Shown one piece after another: positions 37,408-46,044 of a DNA stretch of 64,000 nt. The notes below the pieces were generated by a model. That model saw only the letters and a program-made list of their open reading frames with translations, was not told the origin of the DNA and ran no database searches. The stretch lies in NCBI RefSeq assembly GCF_014145335.1, contig NZ_JACIVI010000002.1:172643-236642 (forward strand), in the 5' to 3' direction. The position numbers and the translations under genes are program-made. The first letter of the stretch is position 1. The number at the start of each line of letters is the position of its first letter. This stretch comes from Aquariibacter albus. Lineage in GTDB: Bacteria; Pseudomonadota; Gammaproteobacteria; Burkholderiales; Burkholderiaceae_C.

Positions 37408-38544
37408 TCAGCGCCCGGGCCGAGGGGGCGTTCCGTCGGGGCCGGCGTCGGCGAGCGCCGCGACCACGTCGGACTGCGTGAGGATGCCGAGCAGCCGGCT
37501 GCCCGGCCCGACGATCGGCAGGTGATGGTGGCCGCCCTGCGCGAACAGCGGCAAGAGCTCGGTCAGCGGCCGGTCTGCACTGGCCACCCGCACCTGGCGG
37601 CTCATCACCTCCCGCACGGGCCGCCAGGGTTCGCCGGCCCGCGGAAGCGGCGTCCCGCGGATCTCGGCATCGCGGACCAGGTCGGCCAGCGTGACGATGC
37701 CGACCAGCGTCCCGCCCGCGTCCACCACCGGCAGGGCCTTGATGCGGTGCTGCCGCAGCAGTCCCCAGGCTGCATCCAGCGGCGTGTTCAAGCCCACGGT
37801 GATCGGCGGCCGGCGCATCAGGTCGCCACAGCGCAGCGCGCCCAGCCGCCGGCGGTGAGCCTGCCAGCGCGCGCTGCGCAGCAGATCCAGCAGCAGGTCG
37901 CGGGGGGCGTCGAGCACCTCGTTGTGGCGGGCCAGCAGCGCCTCCAGCTCGGCAGCGTCCAGCGCATCTGGGCTGCTTGCGGCCCCCGCCGCGGGCCGCG
38001 CCGCGCCACCCTGCGGATGCGGGTAGCGCTTGCCGGTGGCGTGGTTCCAGGCCACGCCGGCCAGCACCAGCAGCAAGGAGTTCAGGGCTGCCGGCATCCA
38101 GGCGAAGGCCGGATCCCGCATCCCGATCAGCACCATCAGCAAGGCCATGGCCCCGCCCGGTGGATGCAGGCAGCGCAGCAGCAGCATCAGCCCGATGGCC
38201 GTCCCGACACCCAGGGCCGCGGCGGGCACTGGTGCATCGAGGGCATGGACCGCCGCGATGCCGACCAAGGCCGACACCGTGTTGCCGCCGACCACGGCCC
38301 AGGGCTGGGCCAGTGCGCTGGACGGCAAGGCGAAGACCAGCACCGCGCTGGCCCCCAGCGGCGCGACCAGCCATAGCCCCGGCCCCTGGCCCCAGGGGCC
38401 GGCCCCGGCCAGCATGCTGCAGAGCAGGCCGGTCAGGCCGAGGCCGACGGCTGCCCCGAGCGCGGCGCGCAGCTGCTCGCGCCGGTCCACGGCTTGCGGC
38501 GCCGGGCGCAGCAGAGCCCACAGGGTGATCAGGCGGTCGGACAT
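37408..38544 (-). CDS. HPP-family membrane protein with two CBS domains
   Basis: A 378-residue protein. Residues about 20-170 form an HPP domain with four or five helices and the naming motif LRCLHPPGGAMALLM. Residues about 235-365 hold a CBS pair with CGDLMRRPPITVGLNTPLDAAWGLL and VREVMSRQVRVASADRPLTELLPLF. HPP proteins are linked to nitrite or other anion transport in plants and cyanobacteria; the CBS pair would sense an adenine nucleotide. It lies 77 bp downstream of lipA on the same strand, so read-through from the acoR-lipA transcript is possible. The TlpA-like gene converges on it. Confidence 0.85.
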   Translation of the reverse strand: MSDRLITLWALLRPAPQAVDRREQLRAALGAAVGLGLTGLLCSMLAGAGPWGQGPGLWLVAPLGASAVLVFALPSSALAQPWAVVGGNTVSALVGIAAVHALDAPVPAAALGVGTAIGLMLLLRCLHPPGGAMALLMVLIGMRDPAFAWMPAALNSLLLVLAGVAWNHATGKRYPHPQGGAARPAAGAASSPDALDAAELEALLARHNEVLDAPRDLLLDLLRSARWQAHRRRLGALRCGDLMRRPPITVGLNTPLDAAWGLLRQHRIKALPVVDAGGTLVGIVTLADLVRDAEIRGTPLPRAGEPWRPVREVMSRQVRVASADRPLTELLPLFAQGGHHHLPIVGPGSRLLGILTQSDVVAALADAGPDGTPPRPGR

Positions 38545-38621
38545 CCGGAAGCGGGGGTCAGCGGCAGGCTGGTCAGCCTACACCGCGACCGCTCCCCTGG
38601 GCCTGCGAGCCCGCAGACCGA

Positions 38622-39562
38622 TCAGCCGTGCAGGCTCTCGCCGACCCCGGCGGCATGGGCCTGCTGGTCGGCGTGGTAGCTGCTGCGCACCATGGCGCCG
38701 ACGGCGGCGTGGGAAAAGCCCATGGCGTAGGCCGCGTCCTCGAAGCGCTTGAAGGTGTCCGGGTGCACGTAACGCCGGACCGGCAGGTGGTGGCCGCTGG
38801 GGGCCAGGTACTGGCCCAGGGTCAGCATGTCCACATCGTGCGCGCGCAGGTCGCGCATGACCTCCAGGATCTCCTCGTCCGTCTCGCCCAGCCCGACCAT
38901 GATCCCGCTCTTGGTCGGCACCTTGGGGTGCAGGGCCTTGAACTTCTTGAGCAGGTTCAGGCTGAAGGCGTAGTCGCTGCCCGGACGCACCTCCTTGTAC
39001 AGGCGCGGCACCGTCTCCAGGTTGTGGTTCATCACGTCCGGCGGGGCCTGGGTGAGGATGCCCAGGGCGCGGTCGTCGCGGCCGCGGAAGTCCGGGGTGA
39101 GGATCTCGATGGTCGTGGCCGGGGAGAGGGCGCGGGTCTGGCGGATGCAGTCGACGAAGTGGGCGGCGCCGCCGTCGCGCAGGTCATCGCGGTCGACGCT
39201 GGTGATGACGACGTACTTGAGCTTCAGCGCGGCGATGGTCTTGGCGAGGTTGGCGGGCTCGTCGGCGTCGAGCGGATCGGGGCGGCCGTGGCCGACGTCG
39301 CAGAAGGGGCAGCGCCGGGTGCACTTGTCGCCCATGATCATGAAGGTGGCCGTGCCCTTGCCGAAGCACTCGCCGATGTTGGGGCAGGAGGCTTCCTCGC
39401 AGACGGTGTGGAGCTTGTGCTCGCGCAGGATCTGCTTGATCTCGTAGAAGCGGGTGCTGGGCGAGCCGGCCTTGACGCGGATCCAGTCGGGCTTCTTGAG
39501 CACCTCGGCCGGGACGACCTTGATGGGGATGCGGGCGGTCTTGGCCTGGGACTTCTGCTTGA
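38622..39562 (-). repeat. Direct repeat, lipA copy 1 (partner at 63060-64000)
   Basis: Aligned by eye without gaps to 63060-64000 in the same orientation, offset 24,438 bp. I count about ten differences in 941 bases; seven fall in the first 150 bases at the 3' end of the gene. Similarity stops at the stop codon, so only the gene and whatever lies upstream beyond the window are shared. Confidence 0.9.
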
Positions 39563-39602
39563 CCGTCGGGTCGTAGGCCGGGGGAAGGATCGATTCGGGC
39601 AC
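38622..39602 (-). CDS. lipA: Lipoyl synthase, copy 1
   Basis: A complete 326-residue radical SAM lipoyl synthase. The auxiliary cluster cysteines are in [12 protein letters not shown], the SAM cluster motif CxxxCxxC in CTRRCPFC, and the C-terminal RSSYHAD supplies the serine ligand. It inserts two sulfurs into octanoyl groups on lipoyl domains. It starts 13 bp after the acoR stop on the same strand, so the two are almost certainly one transcript. A nearly identical copy is at 63060-64000. This copy is best read as a dedicated lipoyl supply for the acetoin dehydrogenase AcoC encoded nearby. Confidence 0.95.
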   Translation of the reverse strand: MPESILPPAYDPTVKQKSQAKTARIPIKVVPAEVLKKPDWIRVKAGSPSTRFYEIKQILREHKLHTVCEEASCPNIGECFGKGTATFMIMGDKCTRRCPFCDVGHGRPDPLDADEPANLAKTIAALKLKYVVITSVDRDDLRDGGAAHFVDCIRQTRALSPATTIEILTPDFRGRDDRALGILTQAPPDVMNHNLETVPRLYKEVRPGSDYAFSLNLLKKFKALHPKVPTKSGIMVGLGETDEEILEVMRDLRAHDVDMLTLGQYLAPSGHHLPVRRYVHPDTFKRFEDAAYAMGFSHAAVGAMVRSSYHADQQAHAAGVGESLHG

Positions 39603-39615
39603 GAAAGTCTCGGGT

Positions 39616-41628
39616 TCAGAGCAGGTTCGGGGGCGTGATGCCGTGGCGCTTCATCTGCCGGTAGACGGTGGCGCGGCAGATGCCAAGCTCCTGCGCGGCC
39701 GAGGTCACGCACCATTTGTGCCGGCGCAGGGCCTGCAGCAGCAACTGGCCGCCGTCCGACAGGCCGGCGGCCTCGGCCGGCTGTTCGCTTGCCGCCGTCG
39801 CTCCAGCGAGGGCGATGGGCGGGGGGGCGGTCCGGTCCGCCTCGCGCACTTCGCCAGGCAGGTCGTCCAGCGTCACCGGCGCATCGCCGCTCAGGGCCAC
39901 CGCGAAGCGCAGGGCGTTGCGCAGCTCGCGCACATTGCCGGGCCAGCGATGGCGCAGCAGGGCGGCCACGGCCTCGGGGCTGAGCTCGGCGGCCTCCAGG
40001 CCCTGCGCCCGGGCTTCCTCGTCGAAGAGGGTCTCGATCAGGAAGAGCTTGTCCTCGCGCTCGCGCAGCGGGGGCAGCCGCAGCGTGGTGCCGGCCAGGC
40101 GGAAGAAGAGATCCTCGCGGAAATGGCCCTGCTCGACGCTGCGGCGCAGGTCGCGGTGCGATGCCGCGATCACGTTGAGCTTGACCGGGATGGGCTGGTC
40201 CGCGCCCAGCGGCAGCACCTCGGATTCGGCCAGCACGCGCAGCAGCCGGGTCTGAAGGTGCAGCGGCATGTCGCCGATCTCGTCGAGGAAGAGCGTGCCT
40301 TCGTCCGACTGCGCGATCAGGCCCTTCATGCCCTTGCTGCGGCCGCCGGTGAAGGTGCCGGGCGTGTAGCCGAAGAGCTCGCTCTCGATCAGCGATTCCG
40401 GGATGGACGCGCAGTTGACCGCCACGAAGGGCTTGGCCGCACGCTGGCTGTGGCCGTGCAGCGCCCGGGCCAGCACCTCCTTGCCCGAGCCGGTCTCGCC
40501 CTGGATCAGCAGGTTCACGTTGCGGTCCACCAGGCGCTTGGCCTGGCCGATCAGGCGCTGCATGGCCGGGTCGCTGCCGGCCAGGCCGTCCAGCGGACCG
40601 TCGATCGGGCGCGTGTCGCCAGCCCGCGCCGGCCGGCGCGGGCGCTGCGGCAGCACGATGGCCTCGGGCCCGCCGGCCGTGCGGCCGCGCGGCGGCACCA
40701 GCGCCGGATAGAAGTGCTCCTGCTGATGCGACCAGACGCTGCGCAGCTCGCCCGCCCCGCTGCGGGCCAGGGCCCAGACCGCGTCGACCGGCGTGTCCAG
40801 CACCTCGGAGAGGTTCAGGCCGACCAGCTGGCTGTCGGTCGCGCGCAGCGCGCCACCGTGGCCCAGGCGGCGCCGCGCGCCGGTGTTCGCGCCGATGATG
40901 GTGCCGTCCTCCTCCAGCGCGAGCATCACCTCGCTCGACACGTCGACCAGGCCGGCCGACTTCCCCAGCCGCAGGATCCAGTGCCGGGCGAAGTGACGCA
41001 CGAAGTTCGCATCCTCGATGGTCTGCGCATACATCTTCGTCATCTGCAGGATCAGGTGCTGGCTCTCGCGCGCCTCGGGCGAGCGCAGGGCCGAGACGTC
41101 CAGCGCGCCCAGCAGCTGGCCATCGGGCGCGAACAAGGGGGCCGAGGTGCAGGTCAGCGCGATGTGCGTGGCATCGAAATGCTCGGTCTGGTGGCAGGTG
41201 ATCGGCGTCTGCTCGATCAGGCAGGTGCCGACGCCGCAGGTGCCGGCATGGGCCTCGTTCCAGTCGGCGCCCAGGTAGAGGCCGGCGGCCTTCAGCAGCG
41301 GTTCGGTGGCGGGGTTGCCGATGTAGTCCACCGTCACGCCGTCGGCATCGGTCAGCAGCAGCATGTAGCCGAGGTCGGCCACGCGCCGGTACATCTCCTC
41401 CATGCCGGCCCGGGCCACGCGCAGGAAGCCTTCCATGCGCTGCTGGTGCTCGCGCAGCTGGGTGGACGGCAGGATGCGCGCCGGGCTCGGCCGGGCGGGG
41501 TCCAGGCCGTGCTGCTTCATGCAGCGCGACCAGGACTTCTGGAACAGGGTCTCGGCCCCGGCGGCAGGGCCGCCCAGCATGCCGACGGACAACACATGGT
41601 CGATGTGCTGACTGACCAGATTGGGCAT
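39616..41628 (-). CDS. acoR: Sigma-54-dependent transcriptional activator, AcoR family
   Basis: A 670-residue enhancer-binding protein. A GAF-type sensor (about residues 55-220, with [18 protein letters not shown]) and a PAS-like linker precede the AAA+ domain from about residue 325. Walker A is [18 protein letters not shown], Walker B is [13 protein letters not shown], and the arginine-finger region is [23 protein letters not shown]. The Fis-type helix-turn-helix [24 protein letters not shown] ends the protein. AcoR activates acetoin catabolism genes with sigma-54 RNA polymerase. The sigma-54 contact loop reads GTFTGG instead of the usual GAFTGA. The start at 41628 has AGGAG at good spacing; the frame extends to 41685 without support. 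Confidence 0.9.
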   Translation of the reverse strand: MPNLVSQHIDHVLSVGMLGGPAAGAETLFQKSWSRCMKQHGLDPARPSPARILPSTQLREHQQRMEGFLRVARAGMEEMYRRVADLGYMLLLTDADGVTVDYIGNPATEPLLKAAGLYLGADWNEAHAGTCGVGTCLIEQTPITCHQTEHFDATHIALTCTSAPLFAPDGQLLGALDVSALRSPEARESQHLILQMTKMYAQTIEDANFVRHFARHWILRLGKSAGLVDVSSEVMLALEEDGTIIGANTGARRRLGHGGALRATDSQLVGLNLSEVLDTPVDAVWALARSGAGELRSVWSHQQEHFYPALVPPRGRTAGGPEAIVLPQRPRRPARAGDTRPIDGPLDGLAGSDPAMQRLIGQAKRLVDRNVNLLIQGETGSGKEVLARALHGHSQRAAKPFVAVNCASIPESLIESELFGYTPGTFTGGRSKGMKGLIAQSDEGTLFLDEIGDMPLHLQTRLLRVLAESEVLPLGADQPIPVKLNVIAASHRDLRRSVEQGHFREDLFFRLAGTTLRLPPLREREDKLFLIETLFDEEARAQGLEAAELSPEAVAALLRHRWPGNVRELRNALRFAVALSGDAPVTLDDLPGEVREADRTAPPPIALAGATAASEQPAEAAGLSDGGQLLLQALRRHKWCVTSAAQELGICRATVYRQMKRHGITPPNLL

Positions 41629-41842
41629 CACGTGTCTCCTCGTCGCGGTCGCTTCAAGGCGACCGTCTGCCATGGTCCGGATCATGGTCCGGCCTGAGCC
41701 TGCGATCTTGCGGAGTCCCTGGCCCGGCCCGGCTCCGCGTTTGCCCTCCTAGCGCCGGAACCTGGTCGGGCTCCTGGAACACGACGCGGCGGGCGCCGTC
41801 TCCAGCCCTGCGGTTCCGGTCGACGCAGGCTTGCAGTCTGGC

Positions 41843-41858
41843 TGCGAGGTCCGTGCCA
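41843..41858 (-). promoter_or_regulatory. Sigma-54 promoter for acoR-lipA
   Basis: Read on the minus strand this is TGGCACG-GACC-TCGCA, against the consensus TGGCACG-N4-TTGCA. The GG and GC are separated by the required 10 bases. Transcription would start near 41831 and give an approximately 200-base leader to acoR. The dyads at 41931-41980 lie 70-140 bp upstream, the usual distance for an enhancer-binding protein. Confidence 0.7.
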
Positions 41859-41930
41859 GGCCGAAAGGCCGGTCGAGCTGCGTTTTCCGGGGCCTGGCCT
41901 CCGGAGCAACCCGCGGTTCCGGGCCGGCGT

Positions 41931-41980
41931 TGCGCAACAGTTGTCGCAAAGAGCCTGTTCCGCATGCGACACCTGTCGCA
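41931..41980. promoter_or_regulatory. Activator-binding dyads (TGCGACA-N2-TGTCGCA) between acoR and the ThiO-like gene
   Basis: TGCGACACCTGTCGCA at 41965-41980 is a perfect 7-2-7 inverted repeat. A weaker one, TGCGCAACAGTTGTCGCA, lies at 41931-41948, with starts 34 bases (about three helical turns) apart. The same dyad recurs before the other three sigma-54 promoters of this window. I infer it is the upstream activating site of the AcoR-like protein. Confidence 0.7.
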
Positions 41981-42081
41981 GGCCGCGGGGCTGGCGCTCG
42001 CCTGCCGCGCAAGCACTGTTCTTGCTGCATGGCGGCCATGTCCGATGAACTCTCCCGCCCCGTGCCGGCGTGCCGGGTCGC

Positions 42082-43125
42082 ATGAAACCGCCCGTGCTGC
42101 ACCTCGGCATCGCCGGCGCCGGCCTGGTCGGCCGCCTGCTGGCTCATGGCCTGAGCCGGGCCGGGCACCGGGTCAGCGTCTTCGCCCGCTCCTCCGGCCC
42201 CGAGCCGCCGGCCAGCGCACGCGCCGCAGCCTCCTTCGCCGCGCCGGGCTTCGTCGGCCGGCAGGGGCGCAGCGGCTCGCCGCATGCGCGCAGCCAGGTG
42301 CTGATCGACTGGCGCCGGCTTGACGGCGAACTCCAGGGCGCGCCCTGCCTGCGGGCCCGCGGCACCCTCGCGCTCGGCGAGCGGCCGCCGCCGGGAAGCC
42401 GCGGCGGGCCGATCGACGAGGCGGTGCCGCTGAGCCCGGCCCAGCTGGTCCGGCTCGAGCCCCGGATCGGCCGGCGCGAGGACGCCTGGCTGGTCACCGA
42501 CGAGGCGGTGGTCGATGCCCCGGCCACCCTGCGTGCGCTGCATCGTCTCGGCACCGGGGTGCAATGGCACTGGGGCTGCGAGGCCCTGGCCGTCGAGCCC
42601 GGGGCGCTGGCCCTCAGCGGCAGCCGCCGCGGCTGGCGGCACTTCGACGCCGTCTTCGACAGCCGCGGCGTCGGCGCACGCGATGAGCTCGGCCTGCGCC
42701 TGCTCCGCCACGACATGATGACGCTGGACCTGCCGTCCCATGGCCTGCGGCGGCCGGTGCGCTGGTGCGCCGCGGAGATGGATCCCCTCGTGCCCTGGGC
42801 GCCGGTCCGGGTGCTGCTGCCGCAGGGCCCGGACCAGCTCGTTCTCGTCAGCAGCCGTGAAACCCCGAAGGATGACGGCGCGCCGCTGCCCCTCCTGGCC
42901 CTGCGACATCACCTCGACGCCGCCTGCGCGCTGATGCCCAGCCTGAAGCATGCGAGCCTGCGGCAGACCTCGCATGTCCTGAGCGCCGACGGTCGCCAGG
43001 GCCTGCCGTGGATCGAGGTCGAGACCCGGCGTGTCCGCATCAACGGCCTGGGGGCCGAAGGCTGGCGTCATGCGCCCGGCCTGGTCGACGAAGCCTTGAG
43101 CCGCTGGCAGACCCACCTCAGCTGA
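42082..43125 (+). CDS. ThiO/glycine oxidase-like FAD-dependent oxidoreductase paralogue
   Basis: A 347-residue DAO-family flavoprotein. The FAD motif LGIAGAGLVGRLLAHGLSRAGHRV is at the N-terminus. The C-terminal text RVRINGLGAEGWRHAPGLVDEALSRW is close to the same part of the ThiO encoded at 59737-60834 ([26 protein letters not shown]). The segment just before, [12 protein letters not shown] in that ThiO, is replaced here by SHVLSADGRQGLPWIE, so the substrate is likely not glycine. It lies between acoR and the aco operon, divergent from acoR, in a place unrelated to thiamine genes. The ATG at 42082 is preferred to a GTG four codons upstream. Function unknown; probably a cytoplasmic amine or amino acid oxidase. 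Confidence 0.75.
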   Translation: MKPPVLHLGIAGAGLVGRLLAHGLSRAGHRVSVFARSSGPEPPASARAAASFAAPGFVGRQGRSGSPHARSQVLIDWRRLDGELQGAPCLRARGTLALGERPPPGSRGGPIDEAVPLSPAQLVRLEPRIGRREDAWLVTDEAVVDAPATLRALHRLGTGVQWHWGCEALAVEPGALALSGSRRGWRHFDAVFDSRGVGARDELGLRLLRHDMMTLDLPSHGLRRPVRWCAAEMDPLVPWAPVRVLLPQGPDQLVLVSSRETPKDDGAPLPLLALRHHLDAACALMPSLKHASLRQTSHVLSADGRQGLPWIEVETRRVRINGLGAEGWRHAPGLVDEALSRWQTHLS

Positions 43126-43212
43126 CCGGGGTGGCCGCGCGGTCGCGGCATGCGCTTTGCACCCTCGGGCCATCGGCCCCCGCGACGGTGGCCTGGCTTG
43201 CGAGGATCTGCG

Positions 43213-43818
43213 ATGACCCGATTGACCCTGCACGGAGCCCCGGTCTACACCGAGGGCAGCCTGCCGCCGCTGGGCCGGCGCCTGCCGCGCCTGGAGCTTT
43301 GCGGACGGGACCTGCTCGAGCACCCGCTCGACGCGCTGCCCGCCGTGCCCACCGTGCTTCATGTGCTGCCGAGCCTGGAGCTGCCGAGCTGCCAGGCCGC
43401 GCACCGCGCGGTCTGGGCGGCCGTCGCCGCGCAGCCGGGCTGGCAGATGGTGGCGATCTCGGCCGACCTGCCCTTCGCCCTGGCGCGCCTGGCCGCCGCC
43501 GACGACGCGAGGCTGCATCTGCGTTCCTGCTTCCGCCATCCCGGCTGGGCCCGAAGCCTGGGCCTGGACCTGGTCAGCGGCCCGCTGAAGGGCCTGCCGG
43601 CCCAGGGTCTGTTCGTGCTGGATGCCGGGCATCGCCTGCGCGCCAGCGAGCTGGTGCGCGAGCTCAGCGAGCTGCCGCAGCTGGGCCTGCTGCAGCGTGC
43701 GGCCGAGGCGCAGATCCTCCCGGCCGGCGCCCGGCCGCATCGGACCGCGGCGGGTCGATGCGACGCGACGCGAGCGACGGTCGTCGCATCGACGGATGTC
43801 GCATCTGTCGCGGCCTGA
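43213..43818 (+). CDS. Tpx-like thiol peroxidase homologue with altered active site
   Basis: A 201-residue protein that aligns over its first 170 residues with 2-Cys thiol peroxidase Tpx (TVLHVLPSLELPSC, AISADLPFALARL, SGPLKGLPAQGLFVLD, ELVREL). The peroxidatic cysteine is kept as C60. The conserved Thr three residues before it is leucine (LELPSC, where Tpx has the pattern DTxxC). The resolving cysteine of Tpx is alanine (ALARLAAA); a cysteine appears instead in RSCFRHP. The last 25 or so residues are an extension beyond normal Tpx length, encoded by the DNA that also carries the activator-binding dyads of the aco promoter. GAGGA precedes the ATG at 43213. It is likely cytoplasmic; peroxidase activity is doubtful. 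Confidence 0.75.
   Translation: MTRLTLHGAPVYTEGSLPPLGRRLPRLELCGRDLLEHPLDALPAVPTVLHVLPSLELPSCQAAHRAVWAAVAAQPGWQMVAISADLPFALARLAAADDARLHLRSCFRHPGWARSLGLDLVSGPLKGLPAQGLFVLDAGHRLRASELVRELSELPQLGLLQRAAEAQILPAGARPHRTAAGRCDATRATVVASTDVASVAA
43759..43812 (+). promoter_or_regulatory. Activator-binding half-sites upstream of the aco operon
   Basis: TGCGACG (43759) faces CGTCGCA (43782-43788), followed by TGTCGCA (43797-43803) and TGTCGCG (43806-43812). They lie 85-140 bp before the sigma-54 promoter at 43898 and overlap the 3' end of the Tpx-like coding sequence. The half-site is the same as in the perfect dyad at 41965. Confidence 0.65.
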
Positions 43819-43897
43819 TCGCGGGTTTCTCCGGAGCAAAGCACGCCTTCCAGGCGTTGAGGCGGGCCGGAGCCCCAGGCTCAGGCCGTGAGATCGG

Positions 43898-43912
43898 TGG
43901 CACGGGCTTTGC
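43898..43912 (+). promoter_or_regulatory. Sigma-54 promoter of acoXABC
   Basis: TGGCACG-GGCT-TTGC matches the consensus at every conserved position, with GG at 43899-43900 and GC at 43911-43912, ten bases apart. Transcription would start near 43924, giving a short leader to the acoX ATG at 43947. Confidence 0.85.
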
Positions 43913-43946
43913 CCTTCAGGCTTCAGAACCTGAACGGAGACCCTGC

Positions 43947-45002
43947 ATGCATGCCGCCCCCGATCCCGCCGATGTCTGTGTCGGGATCATCGCGAACCCG
44001 GTGTCCGCCCGGGACATCCGCCGCATCATCGCGAACGCCGGCAACCTGCAGATCGCCGAGCGGGTCAACATCGTGATGCGCCTGCTCAGCACGCTGGGCG
44101 CCTGCGGCGTCGGTCGCGTGCTGATGATGCCGGACAAGGCCGGCATCCGCGCCATGCTCAGCCGCAAGCTGGACGCGGAGCGCCGCATCCAGCGCGCCTT
44201 CCCGCAGCTGGACTTCCTCGACATGGACCCGCAGTCCACCGTGGAGGACACGCACGAGGCCACGCGCCGCATGGTCGACGCTGGCGTCAAGGCGCTCATC
44301 GTGCTGGGCGGCGACGGCACCCACCGCGCCGTCGTGCGGACCAGCACCGCGCTGCCCATCGCCGGCCTGTCCACCGGCACGAACAACGCCTTTCCTGAGA
44401 TGCGCGAGCCGACGCTCAGCGCCATGGCCGTGGCCCTCTACGCCACCGGCCGGCTCGGCCCCGACGACGCGCTGATGCCCAACAAGCTGCTGGAGATCAC
44501 CGTCGACGGCGGCAGCCGGCCGCCGCGGCACGACATCGCCCTGGTCGATGCCGTCATCTCCAGCAGCCGCACCGTCGGGGCCCGTGCGCTGTGGACGCCG
44601 GAGAGCCTGCATGCCGTCTACCTGGCCTTCGCCGATCCCGAGGCCATCGGCTTCTCGGCCATCGGCGGGCTGCTGGAGCCGGTCGGCCGCCGCATGCCCT
44701 TCGGCCTGGCCATCGAGCTGGCGCCCGAGGCGGCCCGGCCGACGCTCCACCTGAGCGCCCCGATCGCCCCCGGCCTCATGCACAGCCTGCCGGTCGCGAG
44801 CTGGCAGGCCATGCCCCCCGGCATGCCGAGCACCGTGGCGCTGGACGCCGGCATCGTCGCCCTCGACGGCGAGCGCGAGCTGCCCTTCGAGCGCGGCGAG
44901 CGCGTGCAGATCACCGTGCGCGAGCAAGCCTTTTTCACCGTGGACGTGTCCCGTTGCCTGCAGCTTGCTGCGCGCCGCGGGCTCTTCCATCACGCCCCCT
45001 GA
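43947..45002 (+). CDS. acoX: Acetoin catabolism protein AcoX (NAD kinase-like)
   Basis: A 351-residue protein of the AcoX/ATP-NAD kinase family. IIANPVSARDIRRIIANAGNL at the start and LIVLGGDGTHRAVVRTS with the GGDG motif near residue 120 are typical. GLSTGTNNAFPEMREPT and a beta-rich C-terminal part follow. AcoX sits at the head of acetoin dehydrogenase operons of several bacteria, but its reaction is not established and acetoin breakdown in vitro does not need it. GGAGA lies nine bases before the ATG at 43947. It is the first gene after the sigma-54 promoter, and acoA follows 24 bp later. Confidence 0.9.
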   Translation: MHAAPDPADVCVGIIANPVSARDIRRIIANAGNLQIAERVNIVMRLLSTLGACGVGRVLMMPDKAGIRAMLSRKLDAERRIQRAFPQLDFLDMDPQSTVEDTHEATRRMVDAGVKALIVLGGDGTHRAVVRTSTALPIAGLSTGTNNAFPEMREPTLSAMAVALYATGRLGPDDALMPNKLLEITVDGGSRPPRHDIALVDAVISSSRTVGARALWTPESLHAVYLAFADPEAIGFSAIGGLLEPVGRRMPFGLAIELAPEAARPTLHLSAPIAPGLMHSLPVASWQAMPPGMPSTVALDAGIVALDGERELPFERGERVQITVREQAFFTVDVSRCLQLAARRGLFHHAP

Positions 45003-45025
45003 GCCATCCAAGAGGAGACACCACC

Positions 45026-46009
45026 ATGGCCCAAGCCCCCCTGCCCCTGAGCCGCGAGGACCTGCTCGCCTGCTACCGCCGCATGCGGACCATCCGCGAG
45101 TTCGAGGAGCGGCTGCACGTCGACTTCAGCCGCGGCGACATCCCCGGCTTCGTCCACCTCTATGCCGGCGAGGAAGCCACGGCCGTCGGCATCATGAGCC
45201 ACCTGGGCGATGGCGACCGCATCGCCTCCACCCACCGCGGCCACGGCCACTGCATCGCCAAGGGCGTGGACGTGGTGGACATGATGAAGGAGATCTACGG
45301 CAGGAAGGGCGGCTGCGGCAACGGCAAGGGTGGCTCCATGCACATCGCCGACCTGTCCAAGGGGATGATGGGCGCCAACGGCATCCTGGGTGCCGGCGCG
45401 CCGCTGGTCTGCGGCGCGGCGCTGGCCGCCAAGGTCAAGGGCACGAAGGAAGTGGCCATCTGCTTCGTCGGCGACGGCGCGTCCAACCAGGGCACCTTCC
45501 TGGAGAGCCTGAACCTCGCGGCGGTGTGGAACCTGCCGGCGATCTTCGTGGTGGAGAACAACGGCTACGCCGAATCCACCTCGCGCGACTACGGCACGGC
45601 GGTCGACAGCTATGTGGACCGCGCCGCCGGCTTCGGCATCCCCGGCATCACGGTGGACGGCACCGACTTCTTCGCGGTGCACGAGGCGGCCGGCGAAATC
45701 ATCCGCCGCGCCCGCGAAGGCGGCGGCCCCTCGCTGCTGGAATGCAAGATGGTCCGCTTCTTCGGCCATTTCGAGGGCGATGCGCAGACCTACCGCGCCC
45801 CCGGCGAGAACGAGCACAACCGTGCGCACAAGGACTGCCTGAAGCTCTTCGGCGCCGCCGTGACCGGCAGCGGCCTCGTCAAGGCCGCCGAGCTGGAGGC
45901 CATCGACCGGGAGGTCCTCGGCCTGATCGAGGACGCCGTCGTCCAGGCCAAGGCCGCGCCGCTGCCGAGCGCCGCCGACCTGCTCACCGATGTCTATGTC
46001 TCCTACTGA
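45026..46009 (+). CDS. acoA: Acetoin dehydrogenase E1 component, alpha subunit
   Basis: A 327-residue thiamine-diphosphate E1-alpha protein. YRRMRTIREFEERLHVDFSRGDIPGFVHLYAGEEA and HRGHGHCIAKG lead to the ThDP motif GDGASNQGTFLESLNLAAVWNLPAIFVVENN near residue 150. It cleaves acetoin to acetaldehyde and transfers the acetyl group to lipoyl-AcoC. The lack of the extended N-terminus separates it from pyruvate dehydrogenase E1 alpha, and operon context fixes the acetoin role. AGAGGAGA precedes the ATG. It is 35 bp from acoB. The organism's thiamine operon, 12 kb away, supplies its cofactor. Confidence 0.93.
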   Translation: MAQAPLPLSREDLLACYRRMRTIREFEERLHVDFSRGDIPGFVHLYAGEEATAVGIMSHLGDGDRIASTHRGHGHCIAKGVDVVDMMKEIYGRKGGCGNGKGGSMHIADLSKGMMGANGILGAGAPLVCGAALAAKVKGTKEVAICFVGDGASNQGTFLESLNLAAVWNLPAIFVVENNGYAESTSRDYGTAVDSYVDRAAGFGIPGITVDGTDFFAVHEAAGEIIRRAREGGGPSLLECKMVRFFGHFEGDAQTYRAPGENEHNRAHKDCLKLFGAAVTGSGLVKAAELEAIDREVLGLIEDAVVQAKAAPLPSAADLLTDVYVSY

Positions 46010-46044
46010 GACCCGCACCCCGAACCCCATCTGAGGAGACTTCC

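Noticed and set aside
38622..39562. lipA duplication as part of an insertion sequence or transposon
   Set aside because: Homology ends at the stop codon, and I see no inverted terminal repeats, target duplication or transposase near either copy on the visible sides.
42011..42025. AAGCACTGTTCTTGC as a sigma-54 promoter for the ThiO-like gene
   Set aside because: It has the right spacing and TTGC box but lacks the near-invariant GG of the -24 box; the minus-strand match at 41843 is much better.
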